A DNA stretch of 64,000 nt from Nyssa sinensis (Eukaryota > Streptophyta > Magnoliopsida > Cornales > Nyssaceae). The DNA lies in assembly GCA_008638375.1 (NCBI GenBank), contig CM018038.1, positions 13,972,515 through 14,036,514 of the forward strand, read 5' to 3'. Under the pieces are notes generated by a model. That model made no database searches and was not told the origin of the DNA. It saw only the letters and a list, made by a program, of their open reading frames with translations. Of the stretch, positions 48,284 through 60,542 are shown piece by piece; position 1 is the stretch's first letter, and each line of letters starts with the position of its first letter. The position numbers were made by a program, and so were the translations under genes.

Positions 48284-51200
48284 ATGACTTCAATTATTTG
48301 TACGGTATATAAATTTGATGGAAAATCTCCTTTTTATATTTGGGAGAATACGATGATGACTTTTTTTGGTTCAAGTGGTTTGACGATGAAATTCATTAAG
48401 GAAGAGCTTGCAGCAGATGCAGATGAGGCAACAAGGCAAGTACACTTCAAAACTTTAAATTGTATTCATCAAGCTTTAGATATTTCTGTTCTTAGTAAAA
48501 TCTCTCATGTTCAGTCTGCGAAACAAGCATGGGATATTCTTACAAAAATATATGTTGGTGTTGATAAGGTGAAAAAGGCTAGATTACAAAAATTGCATAG
48601 AGATTTTGAGTTGTTGCAGATGGAAAAATCAGAAACTATTTCTGAGTATTTTTCGCGGACCACGGCACTTGTTAATGAGATGAGGACTAATGGTGAACAA
48701 ATAACAGACCGTCAAATTGTTGAAAAAATTCTTCGAAGCTTGACACTGCGGTTTGAATATAAAGTGACAGCTATTGAAGAGTCAGCTAACTTGGAGTCCA
48801 TGACAGTGGATGAATTACAAGGTTCGTTGAGAGTTCATGAACAACGCTTGAATGAGAGATCAAAAAATTCTGTGGAGGAAGCTTTGCAAGCTCAATTAAA
48901 TTTGAAGAATGAAAAAGGCGAGTCTCAGAATAATGGAGGATTTAATCAACGTTTTCAAGGCTACCAGAATAGAGGGCAGAATCACAACAATAGAGGAGGC
49001 AGAGGCAATAATGGGCAAAACAGATTTGGTGGAGGAAGAGGCAGAGGCAACCAGTGGCAGAACAACAATCAGTGGCAAAATAATAATTGGCAGCACAGAC
49101 CAGTCCAAGGAAGAGGAGATGGTAACAATTTTAATCCACAATCTCATAAATCCAATATTCAATGTTTTAATTGTGGCAAGTTTGGGCATAAAAAGTCTGA
49201 GTGCAGATCTAGAAGGCCAAATAATAGAGATCATCAAGCTAATGTTGCTGAAAATAATCCTGGTGGTAATAATGAAGTAGAAACCGTGTTGTTGGCTTGT
49301 AATGTTGTGGATAATGATGATAGTGTTAAGTGGTATTTAGACACTGGCTGTAGTAATCACATGTGTGGTGAGAAAGACATGTTTTCTGATTTGGATGAGT
49401 CCGTTCGATCAGAGGTAAAGTTTGGAAATAATTCAAAGATACCTGTGATGGGTAAAGGCAGAATAGCAATCAGATTGAAGAATGGGTCTCACAAGTATAT
49501 TTCAGATGTGTTTTATGTACCAGGTTTGAAACAAAATTTGTTGAGTATGGGGCAACTTTCAGAAAGAGGTTATGATATGCGAATCCACCATGGAGTTTGC
49601 ACAATTAATGATGACCGTTTGGGGCTAATAGCAAAGGTAAATATGACTCAAAATCGTTTATTTCCATTGAGTATTAAATGCGAGAATTTACCTTGCTTTA
49701 GTTCTATGATTGATGATGATAGTTGGTTATGGCATATGCGGTTTGGGCATGTAAATTTTGGCAGTCTTAATTTTCTTGCTAGAAAACATTGGGTTTCTGG
49801 TTTGCCTGTTATTGATATCCCAAATAGAGTTTGTGAAACTTGTGTAATGGGAAAGAAACATAGAGATGCTTTTCCTACAGGAAATTCATGGAGAGCCAAG
49901 AGGCCTTTAGAGTTGATACACTCAGATTTGTGCTCAATTGAGGTACCTTCTAATGGTGGCAGTAGGTACTTTATTACTTTTATTGATGATTTTAGCAGAA
50001 AAGCATGGGTTTATTTTTTGCAACATAAATCTGATGCTTGTGATACTTTTAAAAAATTCAAGGCTTATGTTGAAAAGCGAAGTGGATTTCAAATTAAGAC
50101 TTTGAGAACTGACAGGGGTACAGAATATCTTGTTTGTGATGATTTTTTGGAGACACATGGTATTAGGCATCAGTTGACTGCTAGATATACTCCACAACAA
50201 AACGGAGTGGCGGAAAGAAAGAATAGAACTGTTATGGATATGGTTAGATGCATGATGAAATTTAAAAATTTGCCTAAAGGATTTTGGGCTGAAGCGGTTG
50301 CTTGTGCTATTTATGTTTTGAATATGTGTCCTACTAGAAGTGTTTCTAACAAAACCCCACAGGAAGCTTGGAGTGGACAGAAGCCTGTCATTAAACACCT
50401 AAGGGTGTTTGGATGCATTGCATATGCTCATGTGCCAGATCATCTTAGAAAGAAACTTGATGATAGAGGTGAAAAATGTATTTTTATTGGTTACAGTCAA
50501 TTGTCAAAAGCCTACAAGTTGTATAATCCAATAACAGAAAAGGTGGTTATTAGTCGTGATGTGACTTTTGATGAGCAAGGAGTTTGGGATTGGTCTCAGA
50601 ATAATCAAATCCAGCCACCTTTAATTTTTAATAATGCAGATCCACAGATTGCAGTACAGAATGAGCCTCAGATTAGTGATCCTCCATCTTCAGATGTGTC
50701 ATCACCTCATGCAGAGTCTTCTAGGCGTCCTCAACGCCAGCGCCACTTGCCTGCTCGCTTACAGGATTATGTTGTTGGTAGTGATAATGAGCCAACTAAT
50801 GAAGATTTAGTGAATTTTGCTTTATTTGCAGATTGTGATCCTATGACTTTTGAAGAAGCCTCTCGTGATGATCATTGGATTAAAGCCATGGATGATGAGA
50901 TCCATGCAATTGAGAAGAACGACACATGGCAACTTACTACTCTTCCTAGTGGTAAGAAACCAATTGGTGTAAAGTGGGTGTACAAGACAAAGTACAAGCC
51001 CAATGGTAAGGTAGATCGCTTTAAAGCGAGATTGGTGGCTAAGGGTTACAAACAAAAGCCAGGTATTGATTATTTTGAGGTGTTTGCTCCTGTTGCTAGA
51101 CTTGATACAGTTCGTATGTTTGTTTCTCTTGCTGCTCAAAATAATTGGAGAATTTTTCAAATGGATGTTAAATCTGCTTTCTTGAATGGTGTACTTGAAG

Positions 51201-52393
51201 AAGAGGTTTATGTTGAGCAACCTGCTGGCTATGTGATAAAAGGGCATGAAAATAAAGTTTTTAGATTGAATAAGGCCTTGTATGGATTGAAGCAAGCGCC
51301 TAGAGCGTGGTATACACGCATTGATTCTTATTTTGTTGAGCATGGTTTTGAGAGATGTCCTTATGAGCATACTCTATATGTCAAGTCTAATTCACATGGT
51401 GATATTCTTATTGTGTGCTTATATGTTGATGATTTGATATTTACTGGCAATAATCCAAAGTTGATTTCAGAATTCAGGGAGGCTATGATAGCTCACTTTG
51501 AGATGACAGATATGGGACTAATGTCTTATTTTCTTGGCATTGAAGTTGTTCAAACAGATGGTGGAATTTTTATTTCACAGAAAAAGTATGCTAGCGATAT
51601 TTTGAAAAGGTTCAGGATGGATAAGTCTAATCCAATTTTGACTCCAGTTGAGGAGAGCTTGAAGTTGGTTAGAGAAGGTACAGGTGATCTTGTGAATCCA
51701 ACCTACTTTAAAAGGTTGGTGGGAAGCTTGAGATATTTGACTTCTACTAGGCCAGATATTGTGTTTGGTGTTGGATTGATTAGCAGATTTATGGAGACTC
51801 CACATCAATCTCACTTACAAGCTGCCAAAAGGATTTTGCGCTACATTAGAGGTACACAAAGTGATGGTATTTTTTACTCATCCTCTAACAGTTTGGAGCT
51901 TGTTGGATATACAGATAGTGATTGGGCAGGTGATACTGAGATGCGAAAGAGTACTTCAGGATATGTCTTCCATCTTGGTTCTGGTGTATTTTCTTGGTCT
52001 TCTAAAAAGCAGCAAGTTGTTGCTCTTTCAACAGCAGAGGCAGAGTACATTGCAGCAGGGAATACTGCTACTCAAGCAGTTTGGTTACGGCGGATGCTTG
52101 GTATTCTACAACACAAGCAGGATGGAACGACAACAATATTTTGTGATAGCAAGTCAGCCATTGCATTGACGAAGAATCCAGTTTTTCATGGGAGAAGCAA
52201 GCACATTGATATCAAGTTTCACTTCATTCGTGACTTGGTAAATGACAAGGAGATCCAGCTTGAATTTTGCCCGTCTGAAGAACAAGTTGCAGATATTTTT
52301 ACAAAGCCGCTCAAAACAAATTCCTTTTTGAAATTGAAGAGATTGCTTGGTATGGTGAAGCTTGAAGACCTTGGTTTAAGGGAGGCAATGTGA
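48284..52393 (+). CDS. Copia gag-pol polyprotein, intact
   Basis: One open frame of 1369 residues from ATG 48284. The frame is also open upstream into the LTR (ATG 48224), but the start [13 protein letters not shown] just after the primer site fits Copia gag. Domains in order: UBN2-type gag (about 1-220), an N/G/Q/R-rich linker, zinc knuckle [14 protein letters not shown] (294-307), and aspartic protease [11 protein letters not shown] with catalytic D353. Next come a GAG-pre-integrase block and integrase with D548, D610 and E644. Reverse transcriptase follows with YVDD (second D at 1049), then RNase H (YTDSDWAGD near 1209, [10 protein letters not shown]) ending ADIFTKPL. No frameshift or stop is seen, so it may encode active proteins in virus-like particles. 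The spacing of the last two integrase acids is D-x33-E rather than the usual D-x35-E. The stop codon lies inside the 3' LTR. Lineage is uncertain. Confidence 0.96.
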   Translation: MTSIICTVYKFDGKSPFYIWENTMMTFFGSSGLTMKFIKEELAADADEATRQVHFKTLNCIHQALDISVLSKISHVQSAKQAWDILTKIYVGVDKVKKARLQKLHRDFELLQMEKSETISEYFSRTTALVNEMRTNGEQITDRQIVEKILRSLTLRFEYKVTAIEESANLESMTVDELQGSLRVHEQRLNERSKNSVEEALQAQLNLKNEKGESQNNGGFNQRFQGYQNRGQNHNNRGGRGNNGQNRFGGGRGRGNQWQNNNQWQNNNWQHRPVQGRGDGNNFNPQSHKSNIQCFNCGKFGHKKSECRSRRPNNRDHQANVAENNPGGNNEVETVLLACNVVDNDDSVKWYLDTGCSNHMCGEKDMFSDLDESVRSEVKFGNNSKIPVMGKGRIAIRLKNGSHKYISDVFYVPGLKQNLLSMGQLSERGYDMRIHHGVCTINDDRLGLIAKVNMTQNRLFPLSIKCENLPCFSSMIDDDSWLWHMRFGHVNFGSLNFLARKHWVSGLPVIDIPNRVCETCVMGKKHRDAFPTGNSWRAKRPLELIHSDLCSIEVPSNGGSRYFITFIDDFSRKAWVYFLQHKSDACDTFKKFKAYVEKRSGFQIKTLRTDRGTEYLVCDDFLETHGIRHQLTARYTPQQNGVAERKNRTVMDMVRCMMKFKNLPKGFWAEAVACAIYVLNMCPTRSVSNKTPQEAWSGQKPVIKHLRVFGCIAYAHVPDHLRKKLDDRGEKCIFIGYSQLSKAYKLYNPITEKVVISRDVTFDEQGVWDWSQNNQIQPPLIFNNADPQIAVQNEPQISDPPSSDVSSPHAESSRRPQRQRHLPARLQDYVVGSDNEPTNEDLVNFALFADCDPMTFEEASRDDHWIKAMDDEIHAIEKNDTWQLTTLPSGKKPIGVKWVYKTKYKPNGKVDRFKARLVAKGYKQKPGIDYFEVFAPVARLDTVRMFVSLAAQNNWRIFQMDVKSAFLNGVLEEEVYVEQPAGYVIKGHENKVFRLNKALYGLKQAPRAWYTRIDSYFVEHGFERCPYEHTLYVKSNSHGDILIVCLYVDDLIFTGNNPKLISEFREAMIAHFEMTDMGLMSYFLGIEVVQTDGGIFISQKKYASDILKRFRMDKSNPILTPVEESLKLVREGTGDLVNPTYFKRLVGSLRYLTSTRPDIVFGVGLISRFMETPHQSHLQAAKRILRYIRGTQSDGIFYSSSNSLELVGYTDSDWAGDTEMRKSTSGYVFHLGSGVFSWSSKKQQVVALSTAEAEYIAAGNTATQAVWLRRMLGILQHKQDGTTTIFCDSKSAIALTKNPVFHGRSKHIDIKFHFIRDLVNDKEIQLEFCPSEEQVADIFTKPLKTNSFLKLKRLLGMVKLEDLGLREAM
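52378..52388 (+). promoter_or_regulatory. Copia polypurine tract
   Basis: AAGGGAGGCAA immediately precedes the 3' LTR and is the likely primer for plus-strand synthesis. It is unusual in lying within the coding frame. One pyrimidine interrupts it. Confidence 0.75.
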
Positions 52394-52855
52394 GCCAATT
52401 AAACCAAGTTATATTTTTGGTAAGAGTTGATTTATTTTAATCCTAATAAGACTAGGAGTCCTTGTCCTAATAGGAGTAGTATTTTAATTCAATTAGAATT
52501 AGAAATCCTAATTGTATTAGGATTAGGCTTTATATATTTTATATATATATATATATGTATAGCCGTGTGAAGAGATCGCCTGCCGCAAGCCAACCAAAAA
52601 AAAACATGTCCAGGCGCATGGAAAATAGCCACGGCTGATTCATGTGTGAGCACTGAATTACAGTAGCCATCTTTGATTTGTTTATATAAAAGTTTTGATT
52701 ACACATTTACCGAGACAACTCTATTGTTCATATTTAATTCTAATTCATTCTGCATCCTTGTTTCATTGTTTTTCCTTCATTCAAAATTCATCCTTCTGAA
52801 TATGCAGTGAGAATTAATTTCCTTCAATAAATCTTTGATTGTTTTTGGTCCAACA
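52389..52855 (+). repeat. Copia 3' LTR
   Basis: 467 bp, identical by eye to the 5' LTR apart from a (TA)n run that is 14 bp shorter. The first bases supply the last codon and the stop codon of gag-pol (TGA at 52391-52393). Confidence 0.97.
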
Positions 52856-54701
52856 TTTATTAGTAATTTAAAACTTTTATATCATGTTTGACATTGAAAT
52901 GGACATTTTAGCGTTGTGCATTCTAATTTTTTTTATTTAGTGTATTTAAAAATATCTATTTACGGAGGGAATATTTCATTAAAAATTATTTTAAATAATT
53001 TTTAATCTAAATGAATAATCTTTATGTCATTTTTATTTTATTTTTGATTTCATTTTATGAAATGATGATTTCATTCTTAAATACCAAACATAACCTTAAA
53101 GTAGTATGATTAACAATATTTATAAATTTGGAACGAGAAGAAGGATCTCCATTTGAACAAACTGATCATAGTTTAATTGTATCATGGTCAACATTGATTA
53201 TTATAGCCTGCATGTATCATGATCATGTTTTGTATATCATCGATTAGCATTTTCATAATGGGACGTGGAATTTCTAAAATTCATGATTGGCAATGGTTGA
53301 TAGAGAAATGACCATGAATTCTCTCCTGATTTTTGAGTGGATGATACATCTGATCAGGTAATCAGCCATAGTATGCCGGAGAAACTGATGAAGGAGATGG
53401 TGAAAGCTAGTCAAAGTTTTTTTGAACTAGCAGAGGATGAGGAAACGAGAGAGTACACAGGGAAGCAACTGTTTGATCCAATTAGGAATGGGACAAGCTT
53501 TAACGTCTCTGTTGGTAAGGCACTCTTTTGGAGGGGATCATTTGAAGGTTCATGTTCATCCTCATTTCAATGCCCTTCATAAGCCTCCTGGTTACAGGTA
53601 TGCCATTTGAACCTATCACTCCCATTCACTAGCTGAGCTTTTGTATGAACGTTGTCAATGTCTCTTTGGTAAAGGGAAGAAGTAGGAGGAAAGAATGTGA
53701 AAAATGGAAAAAGAGAATTTAAAGTGAATCAATTATTTGGTAGGAATAAAGGGAGAAAAGGGGGTAAAAAAAAAAAAAGGCAGAGTAAAGCTTTTCCTCC
53801 AGCTAGCTGTCATCATATTCTTCCTATATAAAACTCTCTGAAACCAAGCAAGGAAAGGAACAAGTCTTCTCTTTTTGTTTTTATTTTTGTTTTGTTTTCA
53901 TATGATTCTGTCTTTTAAACAAGGAATATGTTATTATAACTGTTTTTTTTATAAAAAAAAAAAAAAAATCATACTTTTAGATAGATGTAAGTGGGGAGAA
54001 GTTATTGAATCGTTCGGTCCAATGGTCCCAATAGTCTGATGATAAGTCGCATGTGCATATGTAATCAATTATTACAAACATGACTTTTAATCTGATATTT
54101 GGAAGCATGGTACTAAAAAAACTACCAGATAATTGCTCGTAAGTGAGTTTATTGTATTTTTATATGATGTATAATAGTTAATTTATTGTATTTTAATCAT
54201 TTCAGCCAAATTTGACTCCCCATTTTCCTCCTCCTTTGGAGATGGTTTTGGCCTCATCCCTCTATTTTATGCTGGGCAGAGAAATTACAAATGAATACTG
54301 CAAGAAAACCAGAGAAGTTGCCAGGGAATTGGTTAAAGCGATATCACTAAGCTTGGGATTAGCAGAAAACTATATAGAAGAGGAAATGGAGCTTGAATCC
54401 GGCTCTCAGCTTCTTGTTGTAAATTGTTACCTGTCATGCCCACAGCCAGAAGTTGCAATGGGCATACTTCCTCATTCGGACCATGGCCGGTTGACTCTCT
54501 CATCCAAAATGAGCTGAGTGGCCTTCAACTACTGCACAATCAGAAGTGGGTGCCCATTATCCCCCTTCCTAATTCTATTCTTGTCAACACCGGAGACCAC
54601 ATGGAGGTACTTCTTTAGCCTTCCTCCTATAATAAAAAAAATAATAATAATGGCATTGAAAATATATAATTATAAAATATTTTCTTTACTGATAAAGAAA
54701 A

Positions 54702-54732
<31 letters not shown>

Positions 54733-55214
54733 TGAGATGAACCGGGTAAAAAGTAATTAAACAAAATGAATTAAAAAAATTTCACTTTTAGTTTGCATTT
54801 AGTCTTAAAAAATTCAGACAAATTTAGGACAACAACCTAACAAGATTATCCTAATCAAAATTGAAAAACTAAGCCCTGTTTGTCTTACATGAAAAACATA
54901 TATACCATCTAAGAATTTTCCACGAAGAAGGGTTTTCCACTAAGATTGCATTGGTTCTCATGGTGCAGATACTGACCACTGGGAGATACAAAAGTGTGGT
55001 ACACCGAGCTGTGGTGAATAACAAAGCAACCAGAATATCCATAGGAACAGCACATGGACCTCCACTTGACACCGTTATTAACCCAGCCCCAGAGTTGGTG
55101 GACAGTGAAACCCATCCCGCAGCGTACCGTGGAATTACATACAGGGAATACATGGTTCTTCAACAAAGCAACCAACTCGATGGTAAATCTTGTTTGAACA
55201 AGGTCCGAGTTTGA

Positions 55215-56203
55215 ACTATACAATCCCAAGGGCATATATTTATCCTTTTCATATTGTCTTAGGTTTGTGATGTCCAATATTTTTTTTTCTTCCCTTTTTC
55301 TTGGTCACGTTCAATATAGAAATATTTTCTTTTATAATCCGGGAGCAATTTCGCCAACTGTAATCTTTCGTCGCATGACTGGATCATAAACATGAGCCAC
55401 TTTTCTCGATAAATTCGTACAAATTTTACTTACGAAAAGGGTGACCCAACAACTCTTATAAATTATTGAAACAAGAACCTTATACTTTCAAGCAATTAGA
55501 GCATCTTTAATATAAAATGTCATTTTATTTATCAATTTTATATTTTGGCATTGATATAGTACAAAAATGACAAATTTTAACAACTATGCTTCAATACTAA
55601 AATTTCATTTTTAACACAATAACTATTTTTTCTTGAAAAAATAATGTAGACTCTACTTTCGTTTGACATTTAATTCCAAAAAGTTATATGACCCTACATA
55701 TGTTTGGCATATACTAGCTCTATTGCATAATATGACATAAATTGACAGTAACTATTCTTAATATCAAATATGATATTGAAAATAACATTGTTATTTTTTA
55801 ACAAACCAAAAAACACTCCCATTGAAATAATAACTTTTACATCAATACCAAATTTATAACACATATATTAGAGTTAAACTCTTATTTCTTTATTCTCTAT
55901 TCTCTATTATTTCCAACTGAAATATTCCTCGGAGTTTCAATTCAGAATATTGATACTCTAGGACGAAATGTATTTTATGATTTATTTTAGCACCAAAATG
56001 TTTGTGTAGTGTAGAGTCAATCCGCATTTGGGCTCTTTTTGAAAATATTAGTTAACAATTCCGGTTCAATGGTAAAATGATAAATGAGATGTGCATATAT
56101 ATAATAGAGTATTGTAAGTCTAATTTTCAATCTTATCCTTAAAATTATGATCTTATGGACGACTGAATATTTACTCTTTCATATTCCAAATCCTAATAAG
56201 CAA
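55215..56203. other. AT-rich spacer downstream of the oxygenase pseudogene
   Basis: The former 3' UTR of the oxygenase gene is expected at the left end. No other gene or repeat family was recognised. Confidence 0.55.
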
Positions 56204-56211
56204 CCAAAGTG

Positions 56212-56922
56212 CAATGTTTTTAGACCCAGTCCGTTCATCGAACTGGAAAAATGTTCGGGTTACGAGTTATCAATTCAACCGTCAGGTCAACCAAAATCAA
56301 ACCATGATGTCATAATTATGTAATTAATAAATTTAATAATACATATTATTGATATTTTAAATTTAAAGAATTATACAGAAATTACTAAAAATTATATAAA
56401 AAAAAAATTTACAAAATATGTAAAACTTCAAGAAAAAAATGAAAAAAGTATAGTGGACATACCTTATTACAATGTTGAAAGTTGAAACTTCATTGCCATT
56501 CTTCCATAATTGCAAGGACCGTAACAAAAATCATTTTAACATCCAATCCAAGCATAATCTAATAATTTAGTCTTCAACTACATGAAAAAAAAAAAGATAC
56601 AAACATTAATAATCATACATAAAATAAAATAAAATTATTAAATACCACATGATACAAATATATAATACTGGAGTTTCAAACTTCAAGGGTTTAAAATTTT
56701 AAATACAATTAAAATAAATTTAATAATTTTGGACGGTCCGACCGGTGACTCAGTACCGGGTCATCCGATTCAACAGTCTTACTGGCCGGTTTTAACGGTT
56801 TTGTATTTTTAAAACGATTTTGAAGTATAAGCATTTTTATAAGTTAAATCGGACCGTTTTATAAACCGATTGACGGTTTAATCGGTTAAACCAACTGATC
56901 CGATCCGAATTTTAAAACATTG
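56212..56922. mobile_element. Non-autonomous hAT-like element, 711 bp
   Basis: The ends are CAATGTTTTTAGA and, inverted from the right, CAATGTTTTAAAA, giving a short terminal inverted repeat. Flanks are CCAAAGTG (56204-56211) and CCGAAGTG (56923-56930), an 8-bp target duplication with one mismatch, the size used by hAT elements. Both subterminal regions are rich in CCGGTT, ACCGAT and GACGGT words in opposite orientations, and the centre is AT-rich. No transposase is encoded. Confidence 0.68.
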
Positions 56923-56930
56923 CCGAAGTG

Positions 56931-58986
56931 AATTGATGTTGAGAATAATCGGTCATCGAAGCATGGAAGTCAGCTTTCGCCATCATGGTTCTGGCCTTCA
57001 TTGTCATTGGTTATATAAATATTAAAATTAAAAACAAGCCCACTCGATGGTGGGTGAGTTAATCAAGGAAGACTTGTCGACGAAGCACTCACCTTAGCTT
57101 TAGTCTTTATCTGGAAAGTGTATGGAAAGAGTAATAGTTGAATGAGAAATAGTTGAATGGTGATGTCTTTATACGACTAAATGTTTTACGTTCTAATTAA
57201 GTTCATTCAGGTAAGAATTACTTGTAAGTAATTTATTTTTTTGAACTCATTGATTCGATTGTTATTATCTATATTTTTGGAGTCACTCATCATTCAGATT
57301 AATAATTTAAACGTTTAACGGCTATAAGACGATGACTTTGTGTAAGAAAAAGATGATTAGTCAAGCTCTGATGGTTTGAATACCTCTTTTATTTAACAAA
57401 AAAAAATTCACTCATCTAAGTTTACTTATCTGACGTGGTGTGATTTAACTAACTGACATTATTTGGATGACCGAATAAGAATGCGGGATTTGATAAGATA
57501 TAATTAGATTGGATAGGATATAAAATCTCGTGGAATATTAAATATTTTGATCATGTTTAGAACTGATCCAAATAAAAAAGGGGAATATATTGTTATATTA
57601 CATTCCTATGTTTGGTTACTTATCGGATATAAGATTTAGTCTTCAAAAATTATTTTTATGAAAGTCAATTTTTTTTTTTCAAATATATGCATACAAGGGA
57701 TCTAAAATTAAAATTTTAATCACAAATCAATTACAAAATCTAATAACCATAATCACAATATTTTAGAATGTGATTGTACAAATATCATTCAAAATATAAT
57801 AGTTTCTTACTTTCAAGATGACTCAAAAAACTTCATGATCTGTATTACTAAGAATTATCCAAATTAATAAACACAAACACACACACACACATTTATATAT
57901 ATGTATTTATAATAATAAAAAAAAATCTGATTTTTTAATTTGACTTTTCAACGTATTCATATCTCTATATTGTAGTATTGTAATTCTTATTGATAATGTG
58001 GCATTATATTTTTATTATAATAGGATGAAATAATTCTAATACTATCACCCCTGATTATATCACATTCAAATGGAAGATAAATGGTTGATAGAATATAGAT
58101 ATTCAATTCATTAAAAAATATCAAATATGAAATATAATAACTTTTATTCTATCATATCCTGTTGTACTGCCTTTTAAACATTAGCATATGAGGTTTTTTT
58201 GTTTTTTGACTTTATTTCATTCTCATGTAAAGTTATGTTACATCAAACAAATAAACTTACATAAATAAACTAACTTGACCATAAAACATTACATGTTTTT
58301 ATGCTTATTTGCTACTTATTTATTTACATAAATTAGAATTTGTTAGTAGATGCATGCTAATAAATCTCATCTTATATGAATACATTATCACAAAGATATG
58401 CATCATTGAATCTTTACTAGAAAAATCATATGACTTAACGAGGCAACCTCTTGACCTAGTCTAAATTAAACTGTTGTGACGACATTTAATGGAAATTTTC
58501 TTGCAAAAGTTAATAATCACGTGAAACGAAAATTTCAGGCTTGTCAAAATCTTAACGCGGACAGGATTTTGATGCCAATCTAATCAAACGCGTAAACATG
58601 GTGGAATTCTCTTTGGATTCGAACTTTCTATGTCAATAAATAGGATTACAACAGTTCTAACACCAACACAATTATCTAAAGCAATGGGCCCACATTAAGG
58701 GTCCTTATTAAACTACTAAACCATTTTTATGATATATCAAAATTTATTTTTCAAATGCCCAAGTTTTACTTAAAATAAGTTTTGACAATATATATATATA
58801 TATATATATATATCAATAATATTAGAATTACTTAAAAACTTTACTAAAAATGTTTATCTTCATAAGTTATCAATGTTGTATTAATTGAATATCACATTAT
58901 ATTATATGATGATGTGATATTCAGTCAATACAACACTACCAACTCACGACGATAAATATTTTTAATAAAATATAAAAGTAAGACTA

Positions 58987-59033
<47 letters not shown>

Positions 59034-60453
59034 ATTCAGCCTGTGTTTGGTTATCAATTCAAAAACAAATTTTTCCATTTCACATTTTAAAAACTTGTTT
59101 GTTTAGTCAACAAAAAAATAAAATCCAAAATTTAATCTTAAATTCAAACAATAGTTCAAATTCCAATAAATTAAATTCAATAGTTCAAATTCCAAGAAAT
59201 TAATTATCAAATTAAATTTTATTTAATTTGAAAATAATATTAATATATATTATATTTATAACATATTATATTATAATTTATATTATACATATAAAATATT
59301 ATTTTATAATATACCAAACTTATGATATATAACTTTAATTTTAAAAAATATTATATAATTTAATAATTAATATATGTTATATTAATTAATCGAATCTGTT
59401 AAATCTTGTTATTTTTATTAAATTAATTATTAAATTTGAATAAAATTAAATTTTTTATATCATATTTAATTAAATGTATTAAATTTTGATCACATTTTTT
59501 TAAGAATATTAAAAATTGTGAAAATACAGTAAAAACGTAACCAAACACATTTTTTAAGAATATTAAAAATTGTGAAAATGTAATTCAGATATGATTTGTT
59601 TCAAAATATTGATTTTTTAAAAATTGTGAAAATGTATTTAGATATGATAATCTAAATTATAAAATAGTAAAAAAATTTAAAATTAATAGTTTGTCAATAA
59701 CGTATCCTACGTTTTAAAATTAAAAAATTATTTTTTAAAATCTAAACAAATAAATGGGGGCAGTTTTTATTTTTAAAAAATATTATAATAAAATAATAAA
59801 AAATATAAATTTCATATATTTAAAAATAAATACTCACCCCAAGCGAATAGAATATTGATCTTAAATCCGTCAACGGTCTTATTTATTGGAAAAGTAGTTG
59901 ATCTTCCTAAATAAAGATCATATAAGCCATGCCTTTTATTGGATGACCGTTTCCTATAAAAAAAATAATAATAATCAAGGCTTACCAGTATATAATAATA
60001 ATTTTTTAAAAAAAAAGAAGAATTTGAATGGCTTGTCAATGGATCAATGTTAGATGTTTACCTGATAGTAATTTAGATAAAATTTTTTAAAATATCAAAT
60101 TTTTTAAAATATTTTTTAAAACACATATCATGTAATTTGAAATTAAAAATCTTATTTTAAAAACATAACTTACTTTTTTTTCTTTTTTTAAATTAATTAA
60201 TTCAAATAATAATTTAAATTTCAAAAAATTACTTAAAAACACTTCTCAACAAATCTTTTAAAACTCTAACTCTCAAAAACTATTAAAACAAAACCTCTTA
60301 CTTTCACCATTTTTGTTGATCGCCTTGTCCGGATAACCTGACATGGGGTTAGTGTAGTTTAATAATAAAGAAAAACCAACTAATCCGTGTGGCAGAAATG
60401 GTTAAACACGGGATTGCGCCGGACACCGGGACACTGACCCCGACCCCATCTAT
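56931..60453. other. AT-rich intergenic region
   Basis: No recognisable gene. It contains (TA)n runs at 58789-58812 and 58993-59030. The words GTGTTTGGTTA (about 59045) and TAACCAAACAC (about 59537) are inverted copies that could mark a small MITE, but no target duplication was found. A block ending TTAAAAATTGTGAAAAT repeats near 59500 and 59555. The remainder is AT-rich. Confidence 0.55.
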
Positions 60454-60542
60454 TATATAAATAAATATAAAGAGAGAGGAGAGAGAGAGAGAGAATCAAC
60501 GCTTCTTCCTGTCGCTTCTTCGTCAACTCACGTTTCCAGTTA
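60454..60542 (+). promoter_or_regulatory. TATA box and GA-rich leader of the ANTH gene
   Basis: TATATAA at 60454-60460 is followed by a GA-rich run (60471-60494) and a short CT/TCG-rich leader up to the ATG at 60543. A start of transcription around 60485-60490 would give a leader of about 55 bases. Confidence 0.6.

Larger units (their letters stand above)
47764..52855 (+). mobile_element. Complete Ty1/Copia LTR retrotransposon, 5092 bp
   Basis: The element has two LTRs (47764-48244 and 52389-52855), TG...CA ends and an exact 5-bp target duplication TTTAT (47759-47763 and 52856-52860). A primer-binding site follows the 5' LTR, a single open gag-pol frame fills the interior, and a purine tract precedes the 3' LTR. 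Domain order (protease, integrase, reverse transcriptase, RNase H) defines the Copia superfamily. The LTRs are identical by eye except for 14 bp of (TA)n length, so insertion was recent. It lies in the sense orientation in intron 1 of the oxygenase pseudogene. Confidence 0.97.
46181..55214 (+). pseudogene. 2-oxoglutarate/Fe(II)-dependent oxygenase (flavanone 3-dioxygenase 3/DMR6-like group), two frameshifts
   Basis: Soluble plant oxidase family acting on small molecules with 2-oxoglutarate and Fe(II). The four exons are 46181-46393, 53358-53597, 54280-54606 and 54969-55214; all introns are GT-AG. Exon 1 holds the PIIDFSLL start of the DIOX_N domain and ends at GFFM. Exon 2 begins VISHS, where the family has VINHG. 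Iron ligands H and D (HSDHG) are in exon 3 and the third H (VVHRAVV) in exon 4, as is the 2-oxoglutarate-binding RISIG. An extra G in the run at 53533-53536 shifts exon 2 after ALFWR. One base is missing near 54494-54501, just after HSDHG, so exon 3 reaches a stop; the expected reading resumes in another frame. Intron 1 (about 7 kb) contains a complete Copia element. The gene is therefore probably dead, unless the indels are assembly errors. The substrate is unknown. Confidence 0.87.

Noticed and set aside
48896..52169. Several frames of 79-182 codons antisense or out of frame within the Copia element
   Set aside because: Shadows of the gag-pol frame without any family motif.
59041..59560. 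Inverted GTGTTTGGTTA words suggesting a MITE
   Set aside because: Only 11 bp match and no target duplication is visible; such words arise easily in this AT-rich DNA.
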